Notes: a model not told the origin generated them from the sequence alone. Counted from the stretch's first letter, positions 33,391 through 45,700 are shown. The stretch: 64,000 nt of DNA from Pleurodeles waltl (GCF_031143425.1 NC_090446.1:657159717-657223716), one strand, 5' to 3'. Numbers and translations: made by a program.

Positions 33391-35160
33391 TGTTAGACTT
33401 GACAGCCTTAGAGTGGTCACCCTCAACTTTTTGCATCCCTCCCTCCACTTTTTGGACACTGTTTTTGCTGGTTTTAGGACTCTGCGCCCTTTACCACTGC
33501 TAACCAGTGCTGAAGTACATATGCTCTCTCCCATAAAACATGGTGACATTGGCTCTTACCTAATTGACCTATTTAATTTACTTATAAATCCCTAGTAAAA
33601 GTGCATACTTGTGCCCAGGGCCTGTACATTAAATGCTACTAGTGAGCCTGCAGCACCGCTTTTGCCACCCACATAAATATCCCCCTAACCATGTTTCAGG
33701 CCTGCCATTGCACGGCTTGTGTGTGCAGTTTCACTGCTAATTCGACTTGCCATTTAAAAGTACTTGCCAAGCCCTGAACTCCCCTAGTTCTACATATAAG
33801 ACACCTGTAAGGCAGGGTGCTTTGTATAAAAAAGGCAGGCGATGTACCTGTGTAGTTTATATGTCCTGGTAGGGTAAAACTCCTAAATTTGTTTTATACT
33901 GTTGTCAGGCCCGCTCCTTTCGTAGGCTACCCTTATATACTGTCTGAGCGGTAGATTCTGATCTGAAAGGAGTAACAACATCATATTTAGTATGGTCAGA
34001 TTGGTAATACAAAATCCTCCTGACTGGTGACGTTAGATTTAGTATTACTATTTTAGAAATGCCACCTTTAGAAAGTGAGCATTCTCTGCACTTAAATCCT
34101 TCTGTGCTTTACAATCCATGTCTGGCTGGGTTAGTTGACAGCTCCCTTGTGCATTTCACTCAGACAACCCCAAACACAGGATGCTCATTCACACCTGCAC
34201 ACATCTGCATACTGTATGGGTCTTCCTTGGCTGGGAGGGTGGAGTGCCTGACACTTACATGTCAAAGGACAGTGGCCTGCCCTCACACAATGGACTGCCA
34301 AACCCCCTACTGGGACTCTAGCAGACAGGATGGAACTGAAAGAGGACCTTGTGCACTTCTAAGCCACTCTTTGAAGTCTCCCCCACTTCAAAGGCACATT
34401 TGGGTATTTAAACAGGGACTCTGACCCTACCAACTCAGACACTTCTTGACAAGATACCTAGTGGGAAAGGAACTCTGAACCAGAACCTGCAACCTGATAA
34501 GAGAAGCTGTATGGCTGCCCAAAGGACTCAACTGACTGATTTTCTGAAAAGGACTGCTGCCTTGCTGTTGCCCTGCTGCCTTGCTGCCCTCTGGCTCTGC
34601 TGAGAAGTGCTCTCCAAGGACTTGGATTGAGCGTGCCTCCTGTTTTCTGAAGTCTCAGGGCCAAAAAGACTTCATCTCTGCAAAGAACTCCTTGTGTGAT
34701 GAAAAATCAATGCACAGCCTGCAGTGCGGTGAGAAAATCACAGCACGCAGAACCGGAACGACGCAGCCCGGCTCCCCGAGTGGAGATCGACGAAGTGCCA
34801 GCGTTGCAACTGGAACTTTGACGCACGGCCCACTGGATCGACGCACTGCCGAGCCAGAATGACGCAGCCAGACTTCCTGGAAAGAGGAATCGACGCAGCG
34901 CCTGCAGTGCAACAGAAATTTCCCTGCATCACCCACTGGATCGACGCAGCACCTGTGACCTCATCCTGTACGCCCATTATTTCTCTGCACCGTCCCCGGG
35001 GTGTCCAAATACCCCGCAACCCGAAGAGGATCCAAGTCCGCATGCCGGAAATCAACGCAAGGTCCTTGCTGCGTAAAAAATAGAGACACATCGTCTGTGT
35101 GCGCCCGGAGACACCGACACACACTTCCCAGTTTTCCATGTATCTCCTCCTCTGCGGTCC
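33391..35160 (+). repeat. Truncated 3' LTR of the Gmr1-like element
   Basis: Collinear with the 5' LTR from its first base to CTCCTCCTCTG at about 35155. The last ~400 bp present in the 5' copy are missing, and Harbinger-type DNA follows. A deletion after insertion explains this best, and it removes the right TSD. Confidence 0.85.
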
Positions 35161-37159
35161 ATTGTCTCACCTTCTCCAGGAATAGGAGGGGCTGACAGCT
35201 TCATTGGATCTCCTGAGAAACCGCCTACAACCCAACCTACCCCATCAGCAAGTCCCAGGCCAGCTCTGGACTCAGAGGACCCACAGGTTGTATTTCAATG
35301 ACAAGCGGTAGGAGTTCAGAAGCAGATTTTTGATGAGGTGTGTTTTTTCATGTATTCACAGCACTACTGTGCACATTGCACCAACATTGTTCCAGCTCAC
35401 CAGTGTACCCAGCATTCATTGTGGCCACTACTCAGGCCACGGCTCCTGTAAAAGTAAACAGTGTTTCTTGATATATTCAGTTTGAGCCTACTGTCAGTCT
35501 TACACATGCTACATCATGGCAGTCTGCCTTGTTTTGTTATCTAGCATGCACGTTGAGCATTCATGTTGCAGAGGTGCATATTGGTCATGCATCCACACGA
35601 CTATAAACAGCTAGCAAACTGCTACACTGTAGGAATGTGTAAGTGCATCTTCTTGCCATGGGCGTGCTATCTGTCTAAACAGTGGCCAGTGTTTGTGAAA
35701 TCCGAGGGGATATACACAGTGAAACTAGGTAGCTAGCTAGCACTGACTCTCACCCCATTTCATAGTTTCCAGAGTTGAATATCTGCTGAGTAGCACACAT
35801 TGTTAGACTTATCCCCACTCACTTGAACATGTACATAACTCATCTGGCAGTCCTCATTTGGTCTCAGTGTCTCCACTTACTGTCACACAAAGATGGAAGC
35901 CTGATCATACATTGACTCACATGTGACACCAAAGTCTACATTTACAGGCATCACTACCAATTCCCTGACATGGCTGCATGTTTTTGTGAGCTGTGTATCT
36001 GGCTGGACACACATATGCTAGCAACTATAGTTATGCATGACATGTACCTACCCTAGTTTGTCAGACACCTTTTCCCATAATTCTCAGCCTCAAATCATCA
36101 CAGATTCCTGACCATAGTTATGGCAGCTCATCCTGTCACTTCTGAATTCACTGTTTGTAATCTTCCTGCTTCGACATATGTATTGTGGTGTGATTTGTCT
36201 TCTTCTATCACCCTCCTGGCACGTGCCGCTTCTTCCCTTTGGTGCACATCACATGTTAGATGTAATACATCTATGTCCTCTTCTGTGCCATCCCCTCACA
36301 GATGTGTGACAATGTCAAACACAGTGATATGTGTGTAGCTCAGGCTACCTTACAGTACACATGCCACTTCTCATCTCCTTGCTATGCAATGTTCCCCCTA
36401 TTGAACCACAGTTTTACATTGGCCAAAAAGCCTGAGATTAGTGAAGCTGGGCTGGTGCAGCATACCACATATGGACACACACGATGGATGTGGACTGGGC
36501 TGTGCAACATGTGATTGTTTTTCTTAAGTTACATTTCTCTGATGTGTGACTGAACGTGTGGCCTTTTCTACTCCCTTTTCCTAACACTTAGTACAATGAA
36601 GTGCCAAAAGGTAGTGTGCTGCACTGCACAGAGAGACATATTTTGAGCAATTGTAGCTTGTTGTCACATACCCTGAGAGAGTTGTTGGTCCACAAAGGCA
36701 GCACTGTCATGTCCTTTCATTCCTGCCACCAACTCGGACGGAATGACTGATGCCTCTTGCTTCCCAGGGATGTCAGCTCCTCCTGGACTTTAGGTTCTCC
36801 TCCTCCAGTGTGCATGGCTGCATTCAAGTTGCTGGCCATTTTCTTTTTCCAATGCGTCACTTTTTGTAGGATTTCTAAAGCATTCTGCACTCAAACGTGA
36901 TTCAAGGCTGATTTGTGTTGCTTTATGTGTCACCAATCAGCCCTGCGTCACTTTTGCAGCACAAGCGTCAGATTTCCTTATGACATGACACCTACGGATT
37001 CTTCATTTTTTTAAGTAGCCTGGGACCTTCACGTCATGGTGCGCTGTGTTGTAAATACCATGCATCCATGGTGGAAGAAAGTGTCTTATGAAAGCGCAAG
37101 TTATTTTGACACAACACTAGTGCAACACAGCAATGTGTCACTTCTTGTAAATATCCCCC
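35161..37159. other. Right part of the split Harbinger element
   Basis: No intact gene. On the plus strand a CCTTCTCCAG acceptor-like site at 35170-35179 opens GIGGADSFIGSPEKPPTT..., which could be the end of an exon. On the minus strand short open stretches start at an ATG near 36838. Either could be a remnant of the Myb-like second gene; neither shows a clear SANT motif. The right TIR ends at 37159. Confidence 0.4.
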
Positions 37160-37162
37160 ATA

Positions 37163-38852
37163 GTTTACAGTATAGGAAAAACTGATTGGTGTATTTTTGA
37201 AATATAAATATTACGTTTTTATAAAAATATACATAAAGACTATGAAAACTATGCTGGAAATATTTCTCCATATGTGAGTTATAAAAACTAAGAAGATGAA
37301 CATTCTCATCGCAAGCATTGTTGGAGTAGTTAGTGTTTATTTATTTTTAAATATATATATATATTTTTTTAAACCCTAGACATTCAATGAGAAAAACCTA
37401 AACTTAATGTAGCACTATGGTTAGGTATAATAAAAATATCTGTTGTTTTCTTTTTTTTTTTAACTTGGAAATTCACAAAAAAAAGAAATGTTAAAGTAAA
37501 ATTATACTGAGGTGAATTTGTTGGTGACAATGTTAACGTTTTGATCTAAAAAAAACACAGAAATTCACCAGTCATATCTGGCAGCGCTAACTATGACTTG
37601 TTCCCCTGCCATGCACCGCTTAGGACCGCACACGTTACATCTTTATCTAATTTTGTACAGCCTTGTGTCTAGCTAAAGGGTCTAAGTGTTTATCAAACGC
37701 ATGTGCTCATAAAACTTCTAGCTGTGTATAGTTATTGAACATGTTATGAATGCTTGCAGGTGACAGTTTCAGTTTAACAGGAACAGATCCAGCCGAGGTC
37801 AATTGGAGTCTCCACAGAAGGACTCCCATTGTCCTTGGGTTGGTCCATTCCTATTGCGGAACTAGGCCAAGTCACACAAGTGGCATAGCATTTTTATTGG
37901 CAAGGGTAGGGCAATGCTGGGTGGGAGGAATTTTGTGGATCCCTACAGATTTCAGGCAAAGTTTGAGGTTTGAAGATCATAGTGGGTAAAGAAACTCACA
38001 TAAGTCACACCATCCTAAATTCCCCTAGGTGTCTAGTTTTCAACAATATACAGGTTGGCTAGGTTTTCCTAGGTGCCAGCTGAGGTAGGCTCCAAAAACT
38101 AGAGCTACCCACATCCGACAAAGAGGGTCAAGAGGGTGAATTCTTGGTGGAAAAATTTGCTGCTTCCATGTTGTGTTTTGGCCTGCTTCCTGTTGCAGGG
38201 AGTAGGTCTGCCAAGACAAGTGAGTCCCATTTTTATCAAGAGACTTGTGGGAGAATAGAATAGTAGACCATTTGTTATTACCAATTGAATTTCATTGCAT
38301 TTGTGCTTTTCTAATGTAAGCCAGTGTATAAGTAAAATTACATTTTGAAAAATACTGTCCAAATCATATGCTAGTATGTGTACCACAAATTTAGAGATGT
38401 TGAAATAACCACTGCTCCTAAACTCTATTTCTTGTGCCTATTTGAGAAATACCTAAGATTCCATGACACACATTTTTCACTCTGCCTATTTTGCTATAAG
38501 AATTGGTCTATACTCCGTACTCTATGAAAATCCATTGTACAATACAGCTCTGTTGTTGGCTCTGGGTACCTTGGGTTCTTGGGGAACCCACAACCCCTTT
38601 ATATCCTCACAACCAGAAGGGTCTAACAGGTGTAATGGTATAACGTTTGTGGTAATAGGACATTGTTACAAAGAGTTACCCATGAAAAGGTTGTCACAAA
38701 TGCCTGTTTCTTCCTACTCAATTTCAATATTTCTTAATTTCAACAGTTATTTTTTTAAAGAAAACCTTGAGGATGCATTTCTTAGAGGAACGAACTGACA
38801 CTTTTATCTGGAGCATTTTTAGCCTATTTTTCTATTTAAAAAAACTCAAAAT
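37163..38852. other. AT-rich DNA and an unclassified dispersed repeat
   Basis: The first ~550 bp are AT-rich with poly-T and AT runs. From about 37750 an unclassified repeat begins (GATCCAGCCGAGGTCAATTGG, AGGTTTTCCTAGGTGCCAGC). It is interrupted at 38858 by the chromodomain gypsy insertion and appears to resume at 44615. No gene. Confidence 0.45.
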
Positions 38853-38857
38853 CTTGC

Positions 38858-39645
38858 TGTCACGACTCACGTGCTGCTTGCGCCTGGAGTTTGCAGATCT
38901 TGAGGTGTGGATCTTGAGAGTTCGACTTTGGCCCAAAAAGGGGCGACTCTTTCTGGTAGCCACGGTGCTGTAGGCAAAGGAACGCCAAGGACAGACCGTG
39001 ACCGTGAGAAAGTAGCGCCAGAGGGAAAAAAACCCTTCAGAAGAAGAGGAAAAAACCTCCAAAGAAGATTCGCAGAGGATTCCTGAAACAAGAACAGAGG
39101 AACAGGAATCAAAAAGAACTGACGTAATAACACAGAAATGGCGAAATCCAGAACCAAAGGGTAGGAAATCAGGAGCGAGGACACTAACTGAACAGAGAGT
39201 GTTGCAGCGCAAAGAGGAGAAGAAAACACCACCCTTAAATACCATAAAACAGGAAGTGACCCACAGGAAGAAAAAGGACACCATCTTAGATAGGGAAAAG
39301 TAGATAGAATAGACTGGAGCAGAAACCATAGAGAATAGGGAAGGAGGAATGCTGGGAAGACAAGGGTAACCTGGGAAGGGGAAAAGACATAAAGGAAAGA
39401 GCAAGAAACAGACCCAAAAAGAAAGAAGACAGAAGAAAGAAGAAAAGGAGCCCAAACAGGTAAGAGGGGTCAGGAGACCCCAACAAAACGGAGGGAGAGA
39501 GCAGAGCGAGGCCCCAAGTAAGCCTTGGGGCCTCGTAGGGTGCAGGAAAGGCTCGGGGTGCGCCGCGTCTTAAAGACGCGAAGCGCGGCCCGAGCCGAAT
39601 GCGCAGCTTGTGCCGAACGCTCGGCTCGCGCGGTGCGGCGCGACA
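38858..39645 (-). repeat. 3' LTR of the chromodomain element
   Basis: On the plus strand it starts TGTCACGACT and ends CGCGACA. Against the 5' LTR it shows a 9 bp difference in the GAAAGAAGACAGAAGAAAG region near 39420, a CGCCG difference near 39627 and a few point changes. The last codons of pol run into it. Confidence 0.95.
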
Positions 39646-42600
39646 GTAGGCCCCCCTCCCGAAGGCCCTGGTTTGAAAGGAAATAAACGGTGAAAGCGCT
39701 GAGTCAGAAGAGGAGCGTGAACAGAAGATGCATCTTCCCAAGAACATTCACTGAGAGGATAACCCTTCCAATGAATCAGATACTGCAGACGGGTGTGAAA
39801 AAGACGAGAGTCACAAATCTCCTGAACCTCATATTCAGGAACATCATCCACTAAGACAGGAGGAGGACAGGAAAACTGACGAGAATACGGATCTGGTACA
39901 TAAGATTTGAGTTGGGAGACATGGAAGACTGGATGAATCTTCCACGTGTGAGGCAAGTGAAGACGGACAGTGACAGGATTAAGCAACTGGAGAATACGGA
40001 AAGGCCCGTAGTAGCGAGGTGTGAACTTGTTCTGAGAAAGACGTGAGGGTAAGAATTTTGAAGAAAGCCAAACTTTATCTTGTGGATGGTAGTCCGGAGT
40101 GGCCCTACGTTTCTTGTCTGCTACTTTCTTCATATATCTCTTGGTGTGTAAGAGATTAGAACAAATCAGTCTATGGATTTGTAGAAGACGTTTGGAAAAA
40201 TGAGTAATAGCGGGCAAGGGAGTGGGAGACCGAGAAGAAGTAGGAAAAGAGGTAGGATGAAAACCATAAGAACAGAAAAAAGGAGTGGTCTTGGAGGCAC
40301 TATGGACTGAATTATTGTAAGAGAATTCAGCAATAGGGAGATAAGTGTTCCAGTTGCTTTGAGTAGAGTTGCAAAAACAACGAAGGTATTGTTCTAAGCC
40401 TTGATTCAGACGCTCGGTCTGTCCATTGGTCTGAGGATGGAAGCCCGATGACAGAGCTCTATCGATATTTAGTGTCTTACAAAAATACCTCCAAAACCGG
40501 GAAATGTACTGAGGTCCTCTATCAGATATAATGGTATGAGGAAGTCCATGAAGACGGAAGATATGTTCGATGAATATCTGGCTTAATTCTTGGGATGTAG
40601 GTAGCTTTTTCAAGGCAGTGAAGTGAGCCATCTTAGTAAAGGAGTCCACAGTGACCATGATTACCCGGTTTCCTGCTGAAAGTGGTAACAAACACATAAA
40701 ATCAGTAGAGATGGTGTGCCATGGAGTTGGCGGAACCGGCAACGGCTGGAGTAATCCTGCAGGTCTGGTTCGGGGAATCTTGACTTGAGCGCATGTGGGA
40801 CAAGCCTGAACGTATGTTTCAATATCCTGTTTCCAAGTAGGCCACCAGAAAAATCGTGATAACAGTTCTTGTGTGGCCTTGATGCCTCTATGACCAGCAA
40901 CCGGTGAATCATGACACATTTGTAATGCCTTTTCTCTAACTCTGTTAGTAGGGATGAATAACAGATCGTGATAATAATAGTATCCTTGTCTCTTATGTAA
41001 AAGAGGCCTTAAGTTCTCTACTTCATCATCAGATAGATTGGAGTATTCCAGTTGTACCTCCTCCAGAAAAGACTGAGCTACCCCAATGATCTTATTAGGT
41101 TCCTGTAGAGGTTGAGCTGGGGCAGGAGTACAATCTGGATAACGACACGACAGAGCATCAGCCAGAATGTTTTGGGAGCCAGGAATATATGTAATGTAGA
41201 AATCATACTGGCTGAAGAAGAAGGCCCAACGAGCTTGACGACTATTTTGGCATACGAAATTTCGTAAACATTGTAATTTTCGATGGTCTGTTCTCACTTC
41301 AAAAGGCTCCTTGGAACCCATCAGAAACTGTCTCCATTCAATACAAGCTGTTTTCAGGGCCAACAATTCTCTTTCCAGTACTGAGTAATGTTGTTCTGCA
41401 ATAGAGAGTACATTAGACAAATAGAAAACAGGATGTTCAAGACCATCATCCTCTTGTTGTTGGAGTAGGACGGCACCAATGGCTCTTTCAGAAGCATCAG
41501 TGACGACAATAAATTGTTTGTTGGTATCTGTATGTCTTAAGATGGGAGCTTGTGTAAATGCCTTCTTTAAATCCTGAAAGGCTGTTTCGGCAGCTTTAGT
41601 CCAGACAAACTCTTTAATAAGATTTTCCTTCTTTAAAGTGTGAGTTATATGGCTAGTTTGTTTTGCAAAGTCTGCGATGAATTGTCGATAGAAGTTCGCT
41701 AATCCTAGAAAGCATTGTGTTTCTTTAATAGAAGATGGAGAAGGCCAATCTAGAATAGCTTGTACCTTTTCTTGATCCATAGCTACACCCGTGGGACTTA
41801 AATGATATCCCAGATATTTGACTTCCGTCTTGTCAAACTCACACTTTTCGGGTTTGCAAAATATATGATGTGCCCGGAGTCGTTGAAGGACTTGTTTCAC
41901 ATGGGAAGAATGGAGTTCGGGATTTCTAGAATAAATAAGAATATCATCAAGGTAGATTACAACTGTCTGATTCAGGAGATCAGAGAATACTGAGTCCATA
42001 AATCTCTGAAAGATTGCCGGGGCATTAGTAAGACCGAAAGGCATTACCCTGTATTCAAAGTGACCAAATGGAGTCCTAAAGGCCATGTTCCACTCATCTC
42101 CTTCCTTAATGCGTAAAAGGTGGTAGGCTCCCCGTAGATCTAGTTTGGTAAACCATTGGGCCCCTCTGACTGCCTCTAAAATGTCCCTTATGAGAGGCAA
42201 AGGATAACGATCTTTAATAGTTATTTTATTCAGGCCTCGAAAATCCAGGCAAGGGCGAAGATCCTTTGTCTTCTTGGGTACGAAAAAGAGAGGAGCCCCG
42301 GCCAGAGAAGACGATGGAACAATAAGACCACTTTGAATATTTTCATCCAAATACTCCTTTAGTACTTCCTTTTCAGTTTCCGTGAGGGAATACATCCTGC
42401 CAAAAGGAACGATAGTGCCAGGTTCCAAGGGAATAGCACAATCGTAATCTCGATGTGGAGGTAACACAGGTTTGGAAGGTTTTTGGAATACATCTTGAAA
42501 ATCCAAATAGTGTTCAGGAACTCCTTGGACTGTATTTATGGTCGAACCGGTAGTACCCTCCGTGATTATTGATCTCTTAGGCGACCAATACTTGTCTGAA

Positions 42601-43145
42601 GCAAAACAGTGCTCGTGACAGAACTGTGAAGACAAGGAAACCGTCCGGGTAGCCCAGTTCACATATGGATTATGTCTGATGAACCACGGGATTCCAAGAA
42701 TGATGGTATGGTTGGGGGAAGTTATAAGATCAAAGGAGATGTGTTCCTGATGGTTACCGATCTGTAGATTCAGCATCAGGGTAGTTGTATCAACTGGACC
42801 CGATGATATCAAAGATCCGTCCACCGTGTGTACTTGTTCGGGAATCTCCTTAGGTTGTATAGGAACTTGTTGAGTAGTGGCCCACTTCTTATCCATATAA
42901 ATACCACTAGCTCCACAATCTAGTAGTGCCATAGTCTTCTCTTGACGGCCATCAGGTAATTGTAACATGACTGGTACAATGAACAAGGATGTGGTATTGT
43001 CATTGAAAGAACTGATGGAAGGTATAGCTGCTAATCCCGTCCCCTCCCTTCTTACAGAGGACGGGAAGCGGCGTTTCCCGATGGCCTTGATGGACGTACT
43101 GGACAGGTACGCAGTATGTGGCCGGCAGAACCGCAGTATAAACAC
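39570..43145 (-). CDS. pol: Chromovirus pol: protease-RT-RNase H-integrase-chromodomain
   Basis: A 1191-residue open frame. The protease active site reads DCGA at 76-79, where DSGA or DTGA is usual. RT has YLDD at 398-401. RNase H acidic residues are D549, E590, D619 and D662. Integrase has the zinc site H744, H751, C781, C784 and the triad D814, D874, E910 with 35 residues between the last two. A GPY/F-type module (YYGPFRI) sits near 1044. A chromodomain at about 1103-1153 ([24 protein letters not shown]) would direct integration to methylated-histone chromatin, by family knowledge. The last ~25 codons read into the 3' LTR. The ATG at 43145 lies inside the end of gag, and pol is in the -1 frame relative to it, so frameshifting rather than this ATG probably starts pol. 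Confidence 0.95.
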   Translation of the reverse strand: MFILRFCRPHTAYLSSTSIKAIGKRRFPSSVRREGTGLAAIPSISSFNDNTTSLFIVPVMLQLPDGRQEKTMALLDCGASGIYMDKKWATTQQVPIQPKEIPEQVHTVDGSLISSGPVDTTTLMLNLQIGNHQEHISFDLITSPNHTIILGIPWFIRHNPYVNWATRTVSLSSQFCHEHCFASDKYWSPKRSIITEGTTGSTINTVQGVPEHYLDFQDVFQKPSKPVLPPHRDYDCAIPLEPGTIVPFGRMYSLTETEKEVLKEYLDENIQSGLIVPSSSLAGAPLFFVPKKTKDLRPCLDFRGLNKITIKDRYPLPLIRDILEAVRGAQWFTKLDLRGAYHLLRIKEGDEWNMAFRTPFGHFEYRVMPFGLTNAPAIFQRFMDSVFSDLLNQTVVIYLDDILIYSRNPELHSSHVKQVLQRLRAHHIFCKPEKCEFDKTEVKYLGYHLSPTGVAMDQEKVQAILDWPSPSSIKETQCFLGLANFYRQFIADFAKQTSHITHTLKKENLIKEFVWTKAAETAFQDLKKAFTQAPILRHTDTNKQFIVVTDASERAIGAVLLQQQEDDGLEHPVFYLSNVLSIAEQHYSVLERELLALKTACIEWRQFLMGSKEPFEVRTDHRKLQCLRNFVCQNSRQARWAFFFSQYDFYITYIPGSQNILADALSCRYPDCTPAPAQPLQEPNKIIGVAQSFLEEVQLEYSNLSDDEVENLRPLLHKRQGYYYYHDLLFIPTNRVREKALQMCHDSPVAGHRGIKATQELLSRFFWWPTWKQDIETYVQACPTCAQVKIPRTRPAGLLQPLPVPPTPWHTISTDFMCLLPLSAGNRVIMVTVDSFTKMAHFTALKKLPTSQELSQIFIEHIFRLHGLPHTIISDRGPQYISRFWRYFCKTLNIDRALSSGFHPQTNGQTERLNQGLEQYLRCFCNSTQSNWNTYLPIAEFSYNNSVHSASKTTPFFCSYGFHPTSFPTSSRSPTPLPAITHFSKRLLQIHRLICSNLLHTKRYMKKVADKKRRATPDYHPQDKVWLSSKFLPSRLSQNKFTPRYYGPFRILQLLNPVTVRLHLPHTWKIHPVFHVSQLKSYVPDPYSRQFSCPPPVLVDDVPEYEVQEICDSRLFHTRLQYLIHWKGYPLSECSWEDASSVHAPLLTQRFHRLFPFKPGPSGGGPTVAPHRASRAFGTSCAFGSGRASRL
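39649..39660 (-). promoter_or_regulatory. Polypurine tract of the chromodomain element
   Basis: On the minus strand GGGAGGGGGGCC followed by TAC precedes the TGTCGCG start of the 3' LTR. Confidence 0.7.
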
Positions 43146-43785
43146 AAACCCTTCTTTCGTCTATCTTCTCGTTCGCTAGCAGAGAGAGGGCCTCGAGTTG
43201 TATCCACCTGCATGGGTTCTCCTTCGGTGTCTCTGAAAGGAGGGCGAGGTTCCTCAGAACGATGCGGAAAAACTCGTGAGGTGCTTGGTTGAAAAGACCC
43301 TCTGCTCTTTCTCTTCTCTGCTCTCCGTTCCTGAAGGCGATACCTTGATGAATATCGCATAAGGCTTCTTCCGCTGAAGCCTCCAATCCCGGACGACTAA
43401 ACATCAGCTTGAAGCGGTTCACGAAGGCGGAATAATCCGACAATACCGGATCGTTAGATGATACCATTGGGGTTGCCCAGGCCAAGGCAGGACCGGATAA
43501 GGCACTGATGAGATAACCCACCTTTGTTCTGTCATGGGAGAATTGGGTGGGTCGGAAGGCGAAGTACACTGTTAAGGAATCAAGGAACTCACGCAGCTTG
43601 GTTGGTTCACCAGAAAAACGATGGGTAGAGACGGAGAGCGTCGGAACATCACCACTACGGAAAGCCAAAGCCTGTCGCAGCGCAGCATTCTCACTACGTA
43701 GTTGCTGTAATTCTTGAGCTTGTTGCTGAATTGTAGTCAGAAGAGCTTGATCCAGATCTGCAGCAGCTACCACAGTGTCTTCCAT
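43052..43785 (-). pseudogene. gag: Chromovirus gag with frameshift and probable internal deletion
   Basis: The ATG at 43785 (MEDTVVAAADLDQ) opens a coiled-coil-like segment (QQQAQELQQLRSENAALRQ) and a capsid part (FSGEPTKLREFLDSL, LISALSGPALAWATP). Near 43355 the frame ends its match. The next frame continues from [17 protein letters not shown] to a CCHC zinc knuckle, [14 protein letters not shown] (C-x2-C-x4-H-x4-C), and stops at 43052. In related gags about 80 residues normally lie between the two parts, so I infer an internal deletion as well as the frame change. The rest of the element is intact, so this defect is recent or was inherited from a non-autonomous lineage helped in trans. Confidence 0.8.
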
Positions 43786-43805
43786 GGTGTTAGAAGACGT
43801 CGTGA

Positions 43806-43823
43806 TGGTTTGGCGCTGCAATC
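43806..43823 (-). promoter_or_regulatory. Primer-binding-site candidate of the chromodomain element
   Basis: GATTGCAGCGCCAAACC follows the 5' LTR on the minus strand. It lacks the usual TGG start, so priming by an internal tRNA fragment or by self-priming is possible. The tRNA cannot be named. Confidence 0.3.
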
Positions 43824-44609
43824 TGTCACGACTCACGTGCTGCTTGCGCCTGGAGTTTGCAGATCTTGAGGCGTGGATCTTGAGAGTTCGACTTTGGCCC
43901 AAAAAGGGGCGACTCTTTCTGGTAGCCACGGTGCTGTAGGCAAAGGAACGCCAAGGACAGACCGTGACCGTGAGAAAGTAGCGCCAGAGGGAAAAAACCC
44001 CTTCAGAAGAAAAGGAAAAAACCTCCAAAGAAGATTCGCAGAGGATTCCTGAAACAAGAACAGAGGAACAGGAATCAAAAAGAACTGACGTAATAACACA
44101 GAAATGGCGAAATCCAGAACCAAAGGGTAGGAAATCAGGAGCGAGGACACTAACTGAACAGAGAGTGTTGCAGCGCAAAGAGGAGAAGAAAACACCACCC
44201 TTAAATACCATAAAACAGGAAGTGACCCACAGGAAGAAAAAGGACACCATCTTAGATAGGGAAAAGTAGATAGAATAGACTGGAGCAGAAACCATAGAGA
44301 ATAGGGAAGGAGGAATGCTGGGAAGACAAGGGTAACCTGGGAAGGGGAAAAGACATAAAGGAAAGAGCAAGAAACAGACCCAAGAAGACAGAAGAAAGAA
44401 GAAAAGGAGCCCAAACAGGTAAGAGGGGTCAGGAGACCCCAACAAAACGGAGGGAGAGAGCAGAGCGAGGCCCCAAGTAAGCCTTGGGGCCTCGTAGGGT
44501 GCAGGAAAGGCTCGGGGTGCGCCGCGTCTTAAAGACGCGAAGCGCGGCCCGAGCCGAACGCGCGGCTTGTGCCGAACGCTCGGCTCGCGCCGCGCGGTGC
44601 GGCGCAACA
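43824..44609 (-). repeat. 5' LTR of the chromodomain element
   Basis: The plus-strand start TGTCACGACT is preceded by the primer-site region and the end CGCAACA is followed by the CTTGC duplication. On the minus strand it begins TGTTGCGCCG and would hold the promoter. Near-identical to the 3' LTR. Confidence 0.95.
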
Positions 44610-44614
44610 CTTGC

Positions 44615-45699
44615 TATATTTTGCCTATTTTCTCTGTCCCCCCCAAGGAAGTCCATAGACTCTACATTTACAATCCCCAAGATGTTGGAAAAAAAGGATG
44701 CACATTTGGCATTGATACCTTATGTGAAAGTTATGGATCACTAAACCCAAACTACCCCCAAATAGCCAAAAAAGGGCTCATCACTGGGTAGAAGAGGCCC
44801 AGCAGCAATGGGATTAAAAGATTAAGCACTTGCTATGTACAACCTTGGCCCTGTAGCAAAGCTTTCACAGATAGCTGACCTCTTAATGATGCATGTGTCG
44901 GAAAGTTGACATTCCATCCGTGGTCTCAACAATGATTTAATTTAGCATGTCATGGGTGACGTGATATGTGAGGTCAGATGCAGGGCATGCCAGGGGCACA
45001 AGATATAGTTAGCTCAGTAAACTGTAGCTGGTGAACTTCATTGTTTTTTTTTATTTTTTATTGCAACATTAGGACTGACATGTTCACCTAACTATAAAAT
45101 CACTTTAACCTTTGATTTTTTTCAGTGAATTTCTACTTTTTTATCATAAAGTAAGATAGTATTACTAAACCTTTCCATAGCGTCACTTTAACCTTTTTTT
45201 TCCCTTTGAACTTGTAAGGTTTGTTTCACATAAATTAAAATCTTATTACCATATTTCACCATGATGTCACTTGTAACCTTATTTTTTCTCAATTAATGTT
45301 CAGTTTGTTTATCATATTCACCTTACTCTCTCACAGAGCATTCCTTCTGACTGTGATCAGTAGAGGGTTGGATGGAGAACCTGGTTTGTGGCCAGGCTCA
45401 GCTCCCTACTTCCCTCCATGAGCAGCCAACTGAAGTTTTTGCACAATGTGGGGTTTGTCAAAAGTCAACTCACAACAGAAACCCACACCACATTTTCCAT
45501 TTTCATGACTTTGTTTATTTTTTGGTGGGGTCTCACAGTACTCCTGCAGAACCACACAGGTGTCTGCACTGGATCCCTTGGGAATCCTGCATGACCACAA
45601 AGTGGTCCTTGCTGGGTCCCCAGGAGTACTGTGGCACATGTAGCAATATCAATTGCTTTTATTTTGTTTTGGTCAAGAGGTGGTCCCACTGGGATCACC
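44615..45699. other. Unclassified repeat remainder and unassigned DNA
   Basis: 44615-44880 looks like the continuation of the repeat interrupted at 38857. 44890-45340 contains AT-rich motifs (TTTTTTCAGTGAATTTCTAC, TAACCTTT) shared with 9700-9960. No gene was recognised at 45341-45699. Confidence 0.45.
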
Positions 45700-45700
45700 C

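Larger units (their letters stand above)
26230..35160 (+). mobile_element. Gmr1-like Ty3/gypsy retrotransposon, decayed
   Basis: A 2232 bp 5' LTR (26230-28461), a primer-site-like sequence, gag, protease, integrase, then reverse transcriptase and RNase H, then a 3' LTR truncated at about 35160. The order integrase before RT is the hallmark of Gmr1-like gypsy elements, unlike the RT-RNase H-integrase order of other gypsy elements. The capsid carries a SCAN-like segment, also known for Gmr1-like gag. The two LTRs differ at roughly one position in ten by eye and the frames are broken many times, so the insertion is old. It sits inside the Harbinger element of 20507-37159. Confidence 0.88.
20507..37159 (+). 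mobile_element. Old PIF/Harbinger transposon split by a gypsy insertion
   Basis: The left end reads GGGGCATATTTACAA. The right end, read inward, is GGGGGATATTTACAA. Both ends are flanked by ATA (20504-20506 and 37160-37162), a 3 bp duplication as expected for Harbinger. The left part holds a decayed Harbinger transposase. A Gmr1-like gypsy element (26230-35160) interrupts it; without that insert the transposon is about 7.7 kb, similar to the 7.67 kb element at 50341. Stops and indels in the transposase show it is dead. Confidence 0.78.
38858..44609 (-). mobile_element. Young chromodomain Ty3/gypsy retrotransposon
   Basis: Two LTRs (788 and 786 bp) in the same orientation enclose gag and pol on the minus strand. 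Both flanks read CTTGC (38853-38857 and 44610-44614), a perfect 5 bp TSD. The LTRs differ by only a handful of substitutions and two short indels, so insertion was recent. Pol is fully open and ends with a chromodomain, which places the element in the chromovirus lineage, as for fish and amphibian Sushi-type elements. Gag is broken, so the copy is not autonomous. Confidence 0.95.

Noticed and set aside
38832..39455. 207-residue minus-strand frame in the left LTR (repeated in the right LTR)
   Set aside because: It is LTR sequence read through by chance. The same frame appears at the 5' end of the gag reading frame in the other LTR.
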